Of a stretch of DNA of 64,000 bases, positions 54,738-63,992 are shown in pieces. The notes under the pieces were generated by a model. It had not been told where the DNA came from, searched no databases, and saw nothing but the letters and a program-made list of their open reading frames with translations. This DNA is from an uncultured Rhizobium sp. (GTDB lineage Bacteria; Pseudomonadota; Alphaproteobacteria; Rhizobiales; Rhizobiaceae): assembly GCA_945952415.1 (NCBI GenBank), contig CAMFIF010000004.1, positions 186,001-250,000 of the forward strand, written 5' to 3'. Positions within the stretch are counted from its first letter, which is position 1, and the number at the start of each line of letters is the position of its first letter. Position numbers and translations under genes: made by a program.

Positions 54738-56306
54738 CTAGAACAGGGGTTTGCGTTTCTTTTCGGCGACGACCGGGGCGGCACCCTTGCGGACACCCGG
54801 ATCGTCAGGCGCGTGCCCGAAGAACGGCACGACGGCTGGGTCCGTTCCCTTCTCCTGGCGGGGTTCCGGCTTGTTGGGGCGCGGTTCGGCCGGGGCCTCG
54901 GCAGGTGCAGACACCGAGCGGGGCGCCACATCCACCGTCTTTTCGGCCAGGCGTTCCTCTGGCGGTGCCGGCGGCACCGGCGGCGGCAGATCTTCCAGAA
55001 GCGGAAGCGCATCCTCGCCGCCCTCGTACGGCGGTTTCCAGACGAAGGCGCCCAGTTCGCCCGTCACCGGCGAAATCGGCTGCCAGAGCTCCGAAACGAT
55101 GCCATCCGCAACCCAGGCGGGATCACGGGGTGCCCGCAGCGCGGCCGCGAGATAGTGACGGATACGGGCCTGATCGCCGGTCTCCGCTTCCTCGATTTCC
55201 GCGAGCAGGAGAAGAATGCCCTCCCGCGGGTCGCGCTTGAGGGCGGCCTGCGCCTTCTCGCGCGCCTTGTCGAATTGTCGCGCCTCAAGCGCCGCACGCG
55301 CGGTGGCGGCAAGGCCGACCGGATTGTCGGGCTTCAGACTCTCCAGCCGTTCCGCCCGCTTCAGCCGGTCGAGAGCGGTGTCGGCCCTTGCTGCCCGGAC
55401 ATAGGTCTCGGCGATTTCCGGATGGGGCTCCAGCTTCCAGAGCTGTTCGAGAACGGCACTGCCACGCCTGACATTGTCTTCGCGGAACCAGGCGCGCGCG
55501 GCGACGATTGCCGCGGGAACGAGGGCCGGGGCATATTTCAGCGCCTGCATGGCATCGTCCCGCGCCTTCTTCGGGTCGGCATCGAGACGGGCCTGGGCGC
55601 GGGCCGTGAGCAGGACCGCTTTTTCGCGCGCCGTATCCCGCCCGCCGGCGCTGTTGGAGGCGCGCTGCTTTTCGAGAAGATCGATCGCGCGGTCATAGTC
55701 GCCGGCGCGGGTGCGGTATTCCAGCACGGCCTGGGAGGCCCAGGGCAGATAGGGAGCCCGTTCCACGGCCTGTGTTGCGTAATGTTCGGCCGCCTCATCG
55801 GCTCCGGCGCGCTTGGCTTCCATGAAGAGGCCGCGCAATCCCAGCTCCCGGGTTTCCGGATCTTCCGACATGGCCTCGAACTTCCGCCGCGCCGCATCGT
55901 GATCGCCCTTGATCAGGGCTGCCTGGGCTTCCAGAAGATGGATCAGCGGCTCCTGATCGGCGCTCAGCAGGCCCCGGGTGCGCTCGGCCATCTTGGAGGC
56001 AAGCAGGGCATTGCCCGCGCCGGCCGCAATCAGGCCGGTGGAAAGCGCCTGGTAGCCGCGGTCGCGCTTGCGGGCGCGGAAATAGCGGCTCGCCGCCTGG
56101 GGCGATGTCCAGACGAGGCGCACCAGCCACCAGAGAAACAGGCCGAGGGCCAGAATACCCACGATAAAGGCTGCCGCGACCAGCAGGCTCATCTCGATCC
56201 TCTGGCCCTGCCACAGGATCATCATCTCGCCGGGGCGGTCGGCAAGCCAGGAGAAGCCCCAGGCCAGTGCCAAAACGATGATGGCATAGGATACAAGTCT
56301 GATCAT
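54738..56306 (-). CDS. hemY: Heme biosynthesis-associated protein HemY (TPR)
   Basis: This is the proteobacterial HemY_N family protein, not the protoporphyrinogen oxidase of the same name. It has two N-terminal membrane helices (~1-20 and ~38-62), followed by a helical TPR-like region (~85-400) and a Pro/Glu-rich C-terminal tail. Length is 522 residues. In Alphaproteobacteria it is usually adjacent to the mitofilin-type gene, as here (12-bp spacing). Confidence 0.92.
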   Translation of the reverse strand: MIRLVSYAIIVLALAWGFSWLADRPGEMMILWQGQRIEMSLLVAAAFIVGILALGLFLWWLVRLVWTSPQAASRYFRARKRDRGYQALSTGLIAAGAGNALLASKMAERTRGLLSADQEPLIHLLEAQAALIKGDHDAARRKFEAMSEDPETRELGLRGLFMEAKRAGADEAAEHYATQAVERAPYLPWASQAVLEYRTRAGDYDRAIDLLEKQRASNSAGGRDTAREKAVLLTARAQARLDADPKKARDDAMQALKYAPALVPAAIVAARAWFREDNVRRGSAVLEQLWKLEPHPEIAETYVRAARADTALDRLKRAERLESLKPDNPVGLAATARAALEARQFDKAREKAQAALKRDPREGILLLLAEIEEAETGDQARIRHYLAAALRAPRDPAWVADGIVSELWQPISPVTGELGAFVWKPPYEGGEDALPLLEDLPPPVPPAPPEERLAEKTVDVAPRSVSAPAEAPAEPRPNKPEPRQEKGTDPAVVPFFGHAPDDPGVRKGAAPVVAEKKRKPLF

Positions 56307-56318
56307 CGTCTCTCTACC

Positions 56319-57485
56319 TCAGCCTGCCTGCAACGCGGATGTCTTGGTGCGCTCCACGAGGGCGCCGGTCAATTCATCGGCCTTGATGCGATTGTCGAGG
56401 GCCTGCTTGAAATCGGCCGATGCCTTGCGGGCATTCTCGGGCAATGCTTCCCATTCCAGGGCGGCACCCTTCAGGTCCCCATTCTTCAGCTTATCTTCCA
56501 TGCGGGCGAGGATGGCCCCGGGATCGGCCCCCTCCACATTGCCCACCGGGCGGACGCTGACCAGCGACCGGGCGCTCGACAGGAGCCGGTCCGTCCAGCC
56601 CTCGCCGGCGACCGGTTGGTTCACCGCATCCATCACGGCGCGCGCTATCGCATCGAAACTGCGAACGAGATCGACCTTGGAACGCAGGCCTGCCGCCGCG
56701 AGCGGGCGCAAACCGGCAATCGCCGGATCATCGGGAGACAGGGCAGCAAAGGTTTCCAGTTCCGTCAGGAAGGGGTCGCCGCGGTCGACGGCCGCCTTCA
56801 GGTAGGTGGCGGCGATCGTCTTTGAAACGGCGGTCTCGCCGGGGCGCTGCTTCAGCGTGTTCTCCGCCTCCGCGAGCCGGGAGGTGAGATCGGCGATCTT
56901 CTGGTTGGCGGCGGCTTCCCCTTGCGTTGCGGTCTGCTGAAGCGTGTTCAGCCGCTCCTCCAGCGCCGCAACGCGAGATTGGGCCTCGGGGTCAGCGCCG
57001 GGCGCCTGGGGACGGGCCTCCAGGGCTGCAAGGCGCTTTTCCAGCGCATCGGTCGGCTGGATATCGGCGGGAATGGTGGCGAGCTGCTGTTTCAGGCCAT
57101 CGATTTCGGTCCGTAGCGCCTCAAGCGCAGCGGGGTTTTCGCCCGCTGATTTTTCCGGCAGGGCTGCCGGCAGATAGCCCGCATATTGCATCGAGCCGGC
57201 GGCCAGAAGCGCGATCAGACCGCCGAGAATGCCCGCGCCAATCATTTTTGGCGCGCTGCCGGATATAACGGGCGAGGCCTCCGGGCGGGAGAGCGAGGGG
57301 TTTTCCGGTTCGGGAGACGTGGCGCTTTCCAGCGCTTCCGTCTCGATCGGGCCGGTGTCGGCATCGGGTGCAGGGGCTGTCGTCTCGGCAGCCGGTGCGG
57401 CCGGCTCTGCCTTCAGATCCAGGATGTCCTTTTCGCCGCCTTGCTGATCATCGAAAGACCTGTCCTGAACCATCACATTCCTCAT
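56319..57485 (-). CDS. Mitofilin (Mic60) family inner-membrane protein
   Basis: This 388-residue protein has an acidic, Pro/Ala-rich N-terminus (~1-75), one transmembrane helix (~81-103), a coiled coil (~118-215) with ALEALRTEIDGLKQQL, and a C-terminal domain with TYLKAAVDRGDPFLTELETFAALSPDDPAIAGLRPLAAAG typical of mitofilin. Its place between hemD and hemY is the known genomic context of alphaproteobacterial Mic60, the relative of the mitochondrial cristae-junction protein. Starts at 57485 and 57473 both have GAGG upstream. Confidence 0.88.
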   Translation of the reverse strand: MRNVMVQDRSFDDQQGGEKDILDLKAEPAAPAAETTAPAPDADTGPIETEALESATSPEPENPSLSRPEASPVISGSAPKMIGAGILGGLIALLAAGSMQYAGYLPAALPEKSAGENPAALEALRTEIDGLKQQLATIPADIQPTDALEKRLAALEARPQAPGADPEAQSRVAALEERLNTLQQTATQGEAAANQKIADLTSRLAEAENTLKQRPGETAVSKTIAATYLKAAVDRGDPFLTELETFAALSPDDPAIAGLRPLAAAGLRSKVDLVRSFDAIARAVMDAVNQPVAGEGWTDRLLSSARSLVSVRPVGNVEGADPGAILARMEDKLKNGDLKGAALEWEALPENARKASADFKQALDNRIKADELTGALVERTKTSALQAG

Positions 57486-57575
57486 GTCTTGAACCTCAAG
57501 GGGGAAAGTAGAGGTTGCGTCGCCCGAAGAAAAGGCCCGTGGGCGAAATAGCCCGGTTTGGCTCCGCCATTTCCT

Positions 57576-58286
57576 TCAGGGCGCCGGAAGGAGGGCGAGC
57601 AGCGCCTCCTCTGTGGTTTCCCCGGCCACATGCAGGCGGTCCGGGCTCACGTCTCCAAGGGCTGCGGCGATGGCGGGGCTCAGGCAATAATAGTCGAGCT
57701 CGGGAAGGGTTCCGAGCGTCTCCAGCAGCGCCAGGAAACGAAGTGCGGCCTCGCGTGAATAGAGAAGCACCGCAAGACCGGGGGTGAGTGCTGCTTCAAG
57801 CTCTGCCTTCGTATGCTCCACGGCCTCCATCCGGTAGGCGAGACGGGTTTCGAAAGGGATTGCCCGCGCCCTCAGCCCGGCTTCCAGATCTGGGCTGCGC
57901 GGCGTGCCGGCGAGATAGAGAAGCGGGAGGCCACGGTGGACGTGTTTTTCCTCGATCAGCCCCGCTAGGTCACGGCCATAGCCGCTTGCGACATGGATCT
58001 TGCCGAAACCGGCCCCACAGGCGGCCCGGGCGGTCGCCTTGCCGACGGCAAAGACCGGCAGATCGGTGAGGTCGCGAAGCAGGTCTTCCGCGCCCTTCAG
58101 CGCGCGGATCGCCTCGGCGCTTGTCAGGATGATCCCGCCAAAGGCGTCGCGCGTCGTGGCGTCCTGGTCGAGTGGACGGTGGATGGCGCGAAAAAGCGGC
58201 AGCGAGACCGGTACATGCCCCAACTCGCGCAGGCGGCGGGCCGTTTTCTCGCCGGCCTCTTCCGGGCGGGTTACCAGCACCCGCAT
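57576..58286 (-). CDS. hemD: Uroporphyrinogen-III synthase
   Basis: HemD closes hydroxymethylbilane to uroporphyrinogen III. The family is poorly conserved, but the start MRVLVTRPEEAGEKTARRLRELG, the LTSAEAIRALK segment, FAVGKATARAACGAG and the C-terminal YYCLSPAIAAALGD fit. Length is 236 residues. It lies 5 bp after hemC, with GAGGGGA at the junction. Confidence 0.93.
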   Translation of the reverse strand: MRVLVTRPEEAGEKTARRLRELGHVPVSLPLFRAIHRPLDQDATTRDAFGGIILTSAEAIRALKGAEDLLRDLTDLPVFAVGKATARAACGAGFGKIHVASGYGRDLAGLIEEKHVHRGLPLLYLAGTPRSPDLEAGLRARAIPFETRLAYRMEAVEHTKAELEAALTPGLAVLLYSREAALRFLALLETLGTLPELDYYCLSPAIAAALGDVSPDRLHVAGETTEEALLALLPAP

Positions 58287-58291
58287 TCCCC

Positions 58292-59221
58292 TCAGCTCCA
58301 GCTCGCGAAGAAATCCGGGCCGGCTTTCACACGGATATCCTCGCCGGCGCGGATGCCGATGAGTTCCGCTTCGCCGCGCTTTCCTTCCGCTTCGATCCGG
58401 TGCGACTGGCTGCCATCGGGTGTCAGGATCATTCCGGAAAAGCGGATATGCTCTTCCCGCACAGTTGCATAGCCGGCTATGGGTGTACGGCAGGAACCAT
58501 CCAGTGCGGACAGGAAGGCCCGCTCGCAGGAGACAGCATCGAAGGTGGCCCGGTCATTGACGGCGGAAAGCAATGCATCGACCCGCCCGTCGCCGATACG
58601 GCTTTCGATACAGATCGCGCCCTGTGCGGGGGCGGGGGGGAACTCGCGGGGATCGAGGATCTCGGTGGGCACATCCTGCTTGCCTAGCCTTCTGAGCCCT
58701 GCAAGCGCCAGAAGGGTGGCATCCACCTGGCCCTCGGCGAGCTTACGCAAGCGAGTATCGACAAGACCGCGGAATGTGATGACCTGGATATCCGGCCGAA
58801 GCCTGCGAATGAGCGCCTGGCGGCGGAGCGACGAAGAGCCGATGGTTGCCCCCTCCGGCAGCTCCAGCAATGTCGCAGCAGTGCGGCCGACAAAGGCGTC
58901 GCGCGGATCCTCGCGGGGCAAATAGGCCGAAATGTGCAGGCCTTCCGGCAGTTTCGTCGGCATATCCTTCGAGGAATGGACCGCAAAATCCAAATCGCCC
59001 GACAGCAGCTGCTCTTCCAGCTCTTCGGTGAACAGCCCCTTGCCGCCGATTTCCGAGAGGGACCGGTCTGTGATGCGATCTCCCTTGGTGGAGAGAACGA
59101 CGATTTCAAACCGGTCGGCGGGCAATCCATGGGCTGCAATCAGCCGGTCGCGCGTCTCATAGGCCTGGGCAAGCGCCAGCGGGCTGCCGCGCGTTCCAAT
59201 CCGGAAAGGTTTTGTTTGCAT
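58292..59221 (-). CDS. hemC: Porphobilinogen deaminase (hydroxymethylbilane synthase)
   Basis: HemC polymerises four porphobilinogens. The dipyrromethane cofactor attaches to Cys244 ([11 protein letters not shown]). The N-terminal [15 protein letters not shown] and the [14 protein letters not shown] segment are diagnostic. The start at 59221 gives 309 residues, the usual length; an ATG at 59227 adds two residues. It is divergent from tsaD over 60 bp and heads the heme operon. Confidence 0.97.
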   Translation of the reverse strand: MQTKPFRIGTRGSPLALAQAYETRDRLIAAHGLPADRFEIVVLSTKGDRITDRSLSEIGGKGLFTEELEEQLLSGDLDFAVHSSKDMPTKLPEGLHISAYLPREDPRDAFVGRTAATLLELPEGATIGSSSLRRQALIRRLRPDIQVITFRGLVDTRLRKLAEGQVDATLLALAGLRRLGKQDVPTEILDPREFPPAPAQGAICIESRIGDGRVDALLSAVNDRATFDAVSCERAFLSALDGSCRTPIAGYATVREEHIRFSGMILTPDGSQSHRIEAEGKRGEAELIGIRAGEDIRVKAGPDFFASWS

Positions 59222-59281
59222 CCGCATCGATCCATTGTTACCGGAGTTTCCACTAAACCCCTTTTCGCCTTCCCGCAATCA

Positions 59282-60388
59282 ATGAACGGGTTCATGCAGA
59301 CCAAACTTGCCATACTGGGAATCGAGACAAGCTGCGATGAAACGGCAGCATCGGTCGTCCTGCGCCATGCGGACGGGCGGGGCGAGATCCTGTCCAATGT
59401 GGTGCTGAGCCAGCTCGAAGAACACAGGGCCTATGGCGGCGTGGTGCCGGAAATTGCCGCGCGGGCCCATGTGGAAGCGCTCGATACGCTGATCGAAGAG
59501 GCCCTGCTGCAATCCGGCCACAGCCTTCCGGAACTGGATGGAATTGCGGCCACCGCCGGACCCGGCCTTATCGGCGGGCTGATCGTGGGTCTGATGACCG
59601 GCAAGACCATTGCCATGGCGGCGGAAAAGCCGCTTTACGCGGTCAATCACCTGGAAGGCCATGCGCTGACCGCCCGGCTAACCGATGGGCTTTCCTTTCC
59701 CTATCTGATGCTTCTCGTCTCCGGCGGCCATACGCAGCTGATCCTCGTCAAGGGGGTGGGCGCCTATGAACGCTGGGGAACGACAATCGACGATGCGCTG
59801 GGCGAAGCCTTCGACAAGACGGCAAAACTGCTCGGCCTGCCCTATCCCGGCGGCCCCGCCGTGGAGAAGGCGGCCTTGGCCGGCGATCCGAAGCGCTTCC
59901 CTTTGCCGCGCCCGCTGGTGGGCGAGGCAAGGCTCGATTTCTCCTTTTCCGGCCTAAAGACAGCCGTACGACAGGCGGCGACATCCATCGCGCCCCTTGG
60001 CGAACAGGACATTGCCGATATCTGCGCCTCCTTCCAGCATGCGGTATCCCGCACGCTTCGGGACCGGATCGGCCGCGGCCTCGAGCGGTTCCGGAGCCTT
60101 CACCCGTCGATCGATACGCCGTCGCTGGTTGTGGCCGGCGGGGTTGCCGCAAACCGGGTGCTTCGCGAGACGCTCGACGGGCTTTGCCGCGACCATGGCT
60201 TCCGCTTCATCGCACCTCCCCACCATCTTTGCACGGACAATGCCGCGATGATTGCCTGGGCCGGTCTGGAACGCATGGCGGCCGGCCTCCCATCGGACGG
60301 TCTTGACGTGCAGCCCCGTTCCCGCTGGCCGCTCGATGCGGGCGCGGAAACGCTTATCGGACACGGCAAGAGAGGAGCCAAGGCATGA
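59282..60388 (+). CDS. tsaD: tRNA t6A37 threonylcarbamoyltransferase subunit TsaD
   Basis: TsaD transfers threonylcarbamoyl to A37 of ANN-decoding tRNAs. The ASKHA fold has [13 protein letters not shown] near the N-terminus and metal ligands His123 and His127 in NHLEGHA, plus [12 protein letters not shown]. Length is 368 residues. ATGs at 59282 and 59294 are both possible starts, with no strong ribosome binding site. Together with mtaB in this window it makes successive steps of ms2t6A37. Its stop overlaps the gpsA start by 4 bp. Confidence 0.96.
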   Translation: MNGFMQTKLAILGIETSCDETAASVVLRHADGRGEILSNVVLSQLEEHRAYGGVVPEIAARAHVEALDTLIEEALLQSGHSLPELDGIAATAGPGLIGGLIVGLMTGKTIAMAAEKPLYAVNHLEGHALTARLTDGLSFPYLMLLVSGGHTQLILVKGVGAYERWGTTIDDALGEAFDKTAKLLGLPYPGGPAVEKAALAGDPKRFPLPRPLVGEARLDFSFSGLKTAVRQAATSIAPLGEQDIADICASFQHAVSRTLRDRIGRGLERFRSLHPSIDTPSLVVAGGVAANRVLRETLDGLCRDHGFRFIAPPHHLCTDNAAMIAWAGLERMAAGLPSDGLDVQPRSRWPLDAGAETLIGHGKRGAKA

Positions 60389-61371
60389 ATGCGGAGCGCT
60401 GCGTCGTCATCGGTGCCGGCGCATTCGGAACGGCGCTGGCAACGGTCATTGCCGGAAACGGTACGCTTGAGACCATCCTGCTCGGCAGGGATGCCGCCCG
60501 CATGGCCGATCTCAAGACGCTGCGCCGTCATGAGGAGGCACTGCCTGGTGTCGATCTCCATTCCGATCTTCGTTTCAGTGCCGATCCCGAGGTGCTTGCC
60601 GGGGCGGATCTGGTACTCTTCGTCATGCCCTCGCAGGCCCAGGCCGAGGCAGCGCTCCTCTACGGACCGCTCCTGAAGCCGGATACCGTCGTCGTCACCT
60701 GTGCCAAGGGCATCGACCGGCAATCGACCCGGCTCCTGACGCAGGTTCTCCAAGACAGACTGCCGGGCCAAACCATCGGGGTTCTGTCCGGACCGGGCTT
60801 TGCCGCCGACATCGCGCGCGGGCTGCCGACCGCCATGTCCATCGCGGCCGAGCATCTTTCGCTCGCCGAGGAACTGGCACGCTCGATATCCGGTCCGACC
60901 TTCAGGCTTTACGCTTCCGACGATCCGGTCGGCGTGCAGCTCGGCGGCGCGCTGAAGAATGTGCTCGCCATTGCCTGCGGCATGGTGGAAGGCGCGGGGC
61001 TCGGCGATTCCGCCCGGGCGGCGCTGATTGCCCGCGGTCTTGCGGAAATGTCACGGCTTGCGGTTGCCATGGGCGGCAAGGCCGAAACCATGCGCGGCCT
61101 CTCCGGCCTTGGCGATCTCGTGCTGACCGCCACAAGCCACCAGTCCCGCAATCTCCGCTACGGCATTGCGCTTGGCCGGGGGGGTGCCGGTGACGATGGG
61201 GGCAGCAAGCTGGTCGAAGGCGCCTTTGCGGCGGCCATCGCGTCCCGGCTTGCCGAGGGCCTTGAACTCGACATGCCGATCACCCAGGCGGTCGCGGCCA
61301 TCATCGACGGCCTTCTCGACATTCCAACCGCGCTCGAACAGCTGATGAGCCGGCCCATCACCACCGAATAA
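60385..61371 (+). CDS. gpsA: Glycerol-3-phosphate dehydrogenase [NAD(P)+]
   Basis: GpsA makes glycerol-3-phosphate for phospholipids. The NAD(P) site is GAGAFG at residues 10-15. The catalytic Lys lies in [13 protein letters not shown], and [19 protein letters not shown] is typical. Length is 328 residues. It overlaps tsaD (ATGA) and is followed by YciI after 15 bp. Confidence 0.97.
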   Translation: MNAERCVVIGAGAFGTALATVIAGNGTLETILLGRDAARMADLKTLRRHEEALPGVDLHSDLRFSADPEVLAGADLVLFVMPSQAQAEAALLYGPLLKPDTVVVTCAKGIDRQSTRLLTQVLQDRLPGQTIGVLSGPGFAADIARGLPTAMSIAAEHLSLAEELARSISGPTFRLYASDDPVGVQLGGALKNVLAIACGMVEGAGLGDSARAALIARGLAEMSRLAVAMGGKAETMRGLSGLGDLVLTATSHQSRNLRYGIALGRGGAGDDGGSKLVEGAFAAAIASRLAEGLELDMPITQAVAAIIDGLLDIPTALEQLMSRPITTE

Positions 61372-61386
61372 GAGGATATTGCCACC

Positions 61387-61680
61387 ATGCTCTTTGCCTT
61401 TCTCTGCACGGACAAGCCTGGACATCTTCCGGTTCGCATGGAGACCCGCCCCGCCCATGTGGAGTGGCTGAACGGTCTCAACGCGGCAGGGACGCTGAAG
61501 ATGGCGGGCCCCTTCCTCGATCCCGAGGGCAAGCCCTGCGGCAGCCTCGTGGTGATCAAGGCGGAAAGCCAGGCCGAGGCCGAGGCGCTTGCCGCGGCCG
61601 ATCCCTATGCCAAGGCCGGCCTTTTTGAAAAGGTGGAGATCAAGCCTTTCAACTGGGTCTTCAACAATCCGGAGGCGTGA
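61387..61680 (+). CDS. YciI family protein
   Basis: This 97-residue dimeric alpha/beta-barrel (ferredoxin-like) protein has the YciI pattern MLFAFLCTDKPGHLPVRMETRPAHVEWL and the conserved His, then AGPFLDPEGKPCGSLVVIKAES and DPYAKAGLFEKVEIKPF. The function is unknown. It lies in a tight plus-strand run with gpsA and the EVE gene (1-bp spacing). Confidence 0.93.
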   Translation: MLFAFLCTDKPGHLPVRMETRPAHVEWLNGLNAAGTLKMAGPFLDPEGKPCGSLVVIKAESQAEAEALAAADPYAKAGLFEKVEIKPFNWVFNNPEA

Positions 61681-61681
61681 C

Positions 61682-62122
61682 ATGGGCTACTGGCTCTACA
61701 AGTCCGAACCCTTCAAGTGGTCCTGGGCCATGCAGAAGGATGCCGGGCAGGCGGGAACGGAATGGACCGGCGTGCGCAACTATCTTGCACGCAACAACAT
61801 GCGGGCCATGAAGATCGGCGACAAGGGCTTCTTCTACCACTCCAACGAGGGGCTTGAAATCGTCGGGATCACCGAGGTTTGCGCGCTGTCCCATCCGGAT
61901 TCGACCGCGGAGGGCGATCTGCGCTGGGATTGCGTGGATATCCGGGCGGTCGCGGACATGCCGAAGCCGGTCTCGCTCAAGGACATCAAGGCCAATCCGA
62001 AGCTCGCCCAGATGTCGCTCGTTACCTCCATGCGCCTTTCCGTGCAGCCGGTGACGGAGGAGGAATATCTGGAAGTCTGCCGCATGGGCGGGCTCGACGC
62101 TCCGCCACGCTCGCCGGAATGA
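61682..62122 (+). CDS. EVE domain-containing protein
   Basis: This 146-residue EVE (PUA-like fold) protein has MGYWLYKSEPFKWSW, EWTGVRNYLARNNMRAMKIGDKGFFYHSN and a C-terminal VTEEEYLEVCRMGGL. EVE domains bind modified nucleobases. The start at 61682 is 1 bp after the YciI stop. Its stop overlaps the next methyltransferase start (ATGA). Confidence 0.93.
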   Translation: MGYWLYKSEPFKWSWAMQKDAGQAGTEWTGVRNYLARNNMRAMKIGDKGFFYHSNEGLEIVGITEVCALSHPDSTAEGDLRWDCVDIRAVADMPKPVSLKDIKANPKLAQMSLVTSMRLSVQPVTEEEYLEVCRMGGLDAPPRSPE

Positions 62123-62772
62123 AGACCGAGCCCAGCCAGTTCATCCTGGCCAACACGGATCTGATCGCCCCGCCCCATGTACCGGAAATCACTCTTCATC
62201 TGGCAAGCGAGGTGCATGATCTCTGGCACAAGACGGAAAGCGAACTCGAAGAGATCGGCTTGCCACCGCCCTTCTGGGCCTTTGCCTGGGCGGGTGGGCA
62301 GGGACTTGCCCGCTACGTGCTCGATCATCCCGACCTGGTGCGGGGGCGGCGGGTCGTGGATTTTGCCAGCGGGTCCGGGCTTGTGGCCATTGCGGCAGCA
62401 AAGGCGGGCGCGGCCGCGGTACTTGCGGCCGATATCGATCCCTGGTCGGCGCCGGCAATCCGCCTGAATGCCGTGGCCAACGGGGTGGAGGTCGGGATTA
62501 CGGGAGAGGATCTCGTGGGCAGGGCGCTTGAGGCGGATATTCTGCTTGCTGGCGATGTGTTTTACGACAAGGGTTTTGCGGATCGGCTGGTGCCCTGGTT
62601 CTCAGACCTTGTCGCAGGCGGCGTGACGGTGCTTGCCGGAGATCCCGGCCGCTCCTATCTGCCCCGTCAGCATCTGCAGCAGCTTGCTACCTATGAAGTG
62701 CCGGTCACGCGGGTTCTCGAAGACAGCGAAGTGAAGCGAACGACCGTCTGGTCCTTCGCTTCACCGGTCTGA
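62119..62772 (+). CDS. Protein-lysine methyltransferase-like protein (ETFBKMT/METTL20 group)
   Basis: This class I methyltransferase has 217 residues. PPPFWAFAWAGGQGLARYVLDHP leads into motif I VVDFASGSGLVAIAAA, then VLAADIDPWSAPAIRLNAVANG and the LLAGDVFYDKGFAD motif. This layout is that of the METTL20/ETFBKMT group; the human enzyme modifies electron transfer flavoprotein beta, and an Agrobacterium relative is known to methylate ETF-beta and ribosomal L7/L12. The target here is inferred from family only. Confidence 0.85.
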   Translation: MKTEPSQFILANTDLIAPPHVPEITLHLASEVHDLWHKTESELEEIGLPPPFWAFAWAGGQGLARYVLDHPDLVRGRRVVDFASGSGLVAIAAAKAGAAAVLAADIDPWSAPAIRLNAVANGVEVGITGEDLVGRALEADILLAGDVFYDKGFADRLVPWFSDLVAGGVTVLAGDPGRSYLPRQHLQQLATYEVPVTRVLEDSEVKRTTVWSFASPV

Positions 62773-62778
62773 AGCCTT

Positions 62779-63147
62779 TTAGGGCCGGATCACGCACACG
62801 CCGTTTTCGTAGGAGCAGGGATCCTTGGCGGAATCGACCGAGATGATCTTGGCCTTCGGTGCCGGCGTCATGGGCGGCTTCTTGCCGCCGAAGCCTTCCA
62901 CATAGAAATAGGTGCCGACCCCGCGGACGCGCAGCGCCGTGATCGACCCTGCAAAGGTGCCGAGGCCCGGCACGATGGTGGGAAGGCCATAGCCGCCGCC
63001 ATAGCTCGGCGGGGGGCTCGGATGATGGTGGTGATGGTGGCTCCAGCCATCGCCGCCGCCATATCCCCAGTCTCCGGCAAGAGACCCGGAGGCGGTCAGG
63101 ACAACGGCCATCATGGCCGATAAGAAGCCCAAGCGACGCGAAACCAT
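62779..63147 (-). CDS. Exported Gly/His-rich protein with natural hexahistidine run
   Basis: The 122-residue product has a signal peptide (1-~25, ending SLAG). The mature N-terminus is Gly/Tyr-rich and contains six consecutive histidines followed by a Pro/Ser/Tyr/Gly stretch (HPSPPPSYGGGYG). A small folded end has two cysteines (DPCSYENGVC). I do not recognise the family. The start at 63147 has AAAGGA seven bases upstream. The His run suggests metal binding. It is convergent with the methyltransferase gene. Confidence 0.75.
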   Translation of the reverse strand: MVSRRLGFLSAMMAVVLTASGSLAGDWGYGGGDGWSHHHHHHPSPPPSYGGGYGLPTIVPGLGTFAGSITALRVRGVGTYFYVEGFGGKKPPMTPAPKAKIISVDSAKDPCSYENGVCVIRP

Positions 63148-63586
63148 GCGCTTGTCCTTTCGGTTGGTTAACAAAAAGTAAACGGACCTTACCCCCTTCT
63201 CGTTCCCGATGCCAAGGCTGAAAGGAATATTTCACGGAACTTGGTTAAATGGAGGGGGAGGCCGGTCGCTTAACCGGCGGGGCGCGATGGAGCGGCCCTG
63301 ACTGCGGCAAATTGTGCCATCGGCAGCCACTCCGCACCCTCAAGTCTTGACCGGGCTTCGCGGGGTATTAGTTCCAAAGTTTGATGGGATGCGGCATTCC
63401 GTTCATGCGCGAATCGATTAAATTGAAAACACTAGGCAATTCCGCTTGCTGCACTGCAATGCCGTCGTTATGTGTCCGTGATGACGCACTGCACGCAAGA
63501 ATGTTGCGCCCAGTTGAATCTTCCGGAATGCCGTTCCGATCATTGCGCCCGATCGGTGCGCGTTGAAAACGCCCTAGAGGTATCTG
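63148..63586. other. Divergent regulatory region between the His-rich gene and sdhC
   Basis: These 439 bases hold no gene I can support. They contain a near-CtrA site (63168-63183), a TTAAATGG at ~63243, and a palindrome CCGGT-N6-ACCGG near 63262-63277. GAGGTATCTG just before the ATG is the sdhC ribosome binding site. The sdhCDAB promoter should be here, but I could not pick a convincing -35/-10 pair. Confidence 0.4.
63168..63183 (-). promoter_or_regulatory. Near-consensus CtrA-type box upstream of the His-rich gene
   Basis: On the minus strand the site reads TTTA-N7-TTAAC, one mismatch from TTAA-N7-TTAAC. It lies 21-36 bases before the start codon, so binding would more likely block than activate transcription. 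Confidence 0.25.
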
Positions 63587-63979
63587 ATGGCGAATGTGAC
63601 AAATAACCGGCCCCTGTCGCCGCATCTGCAGATTTACCGGCTCATCCCGACCATGGCCATGTCGATCCTGCACCGCATCACCGGCGGCGCCCTCTATTTC
63701 GGCACGCTGCTCGTGGTCTGGTGGCTGATCGCCGCCGCTTCCGGCGAGCATTACTACAACTGGGTCATGTGGTTCATGAATTCCTGGTTCGGCCGGCTGG
63801 TGCTGTTCGGCTATACCTGGGTGCTCCTGCATCACATGCTCGGCGGCCTGCGCCACCTGCTGTGGGACGTAGGCTACGGATTCGAGAAGGAGTTCTCGAC
63901 CAAGCTCGCCCGGGCAAACCTTATCGCCTCCATCGTCCTGACCCTCGTGGTCTGGATCATCGGCTACTCCATTCGCTGA
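63587..63979 (+). CDS. sdhC: Succinate dehydrogenase cytochrome b556 subunit
   Basis: SdhC anchors complex II and binds heme b and ubiquinone. It is 130 residues long with three transmembrane helices. RPLSPHLQIYRLIPTMAMSILHRITGG holds the quinone-site Ser and Arg, and LLHHMLGGLRHLLWDVG holds the heme-ligand His. sdhD begins 13 bp downstream. Confidence 0.97.
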   Translation: MANVTNNRPLSPHLQIYRLIPTMAMSILHRITGGALYFGTLLVVWWLIAAASGEHYYNWVMWFMNSWFGRLVLFGYTWVLLHHMLGGLRHLLWDVGYGFEKEFSTKLARANLIASIVLTLVVWIIGYSIR

Positions 63980-63992
63980 GGACGATTTGACA

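Noticed and set aside
59282..59293. A different tsaD start far upstream, inside hemC
   Set aside because: The frame is open back to 58934, but that stretch is antisense to the conserved N-terminal half of hemC and lacks TsaD homology; conserved sequence begins at [12 protein letters not shown].
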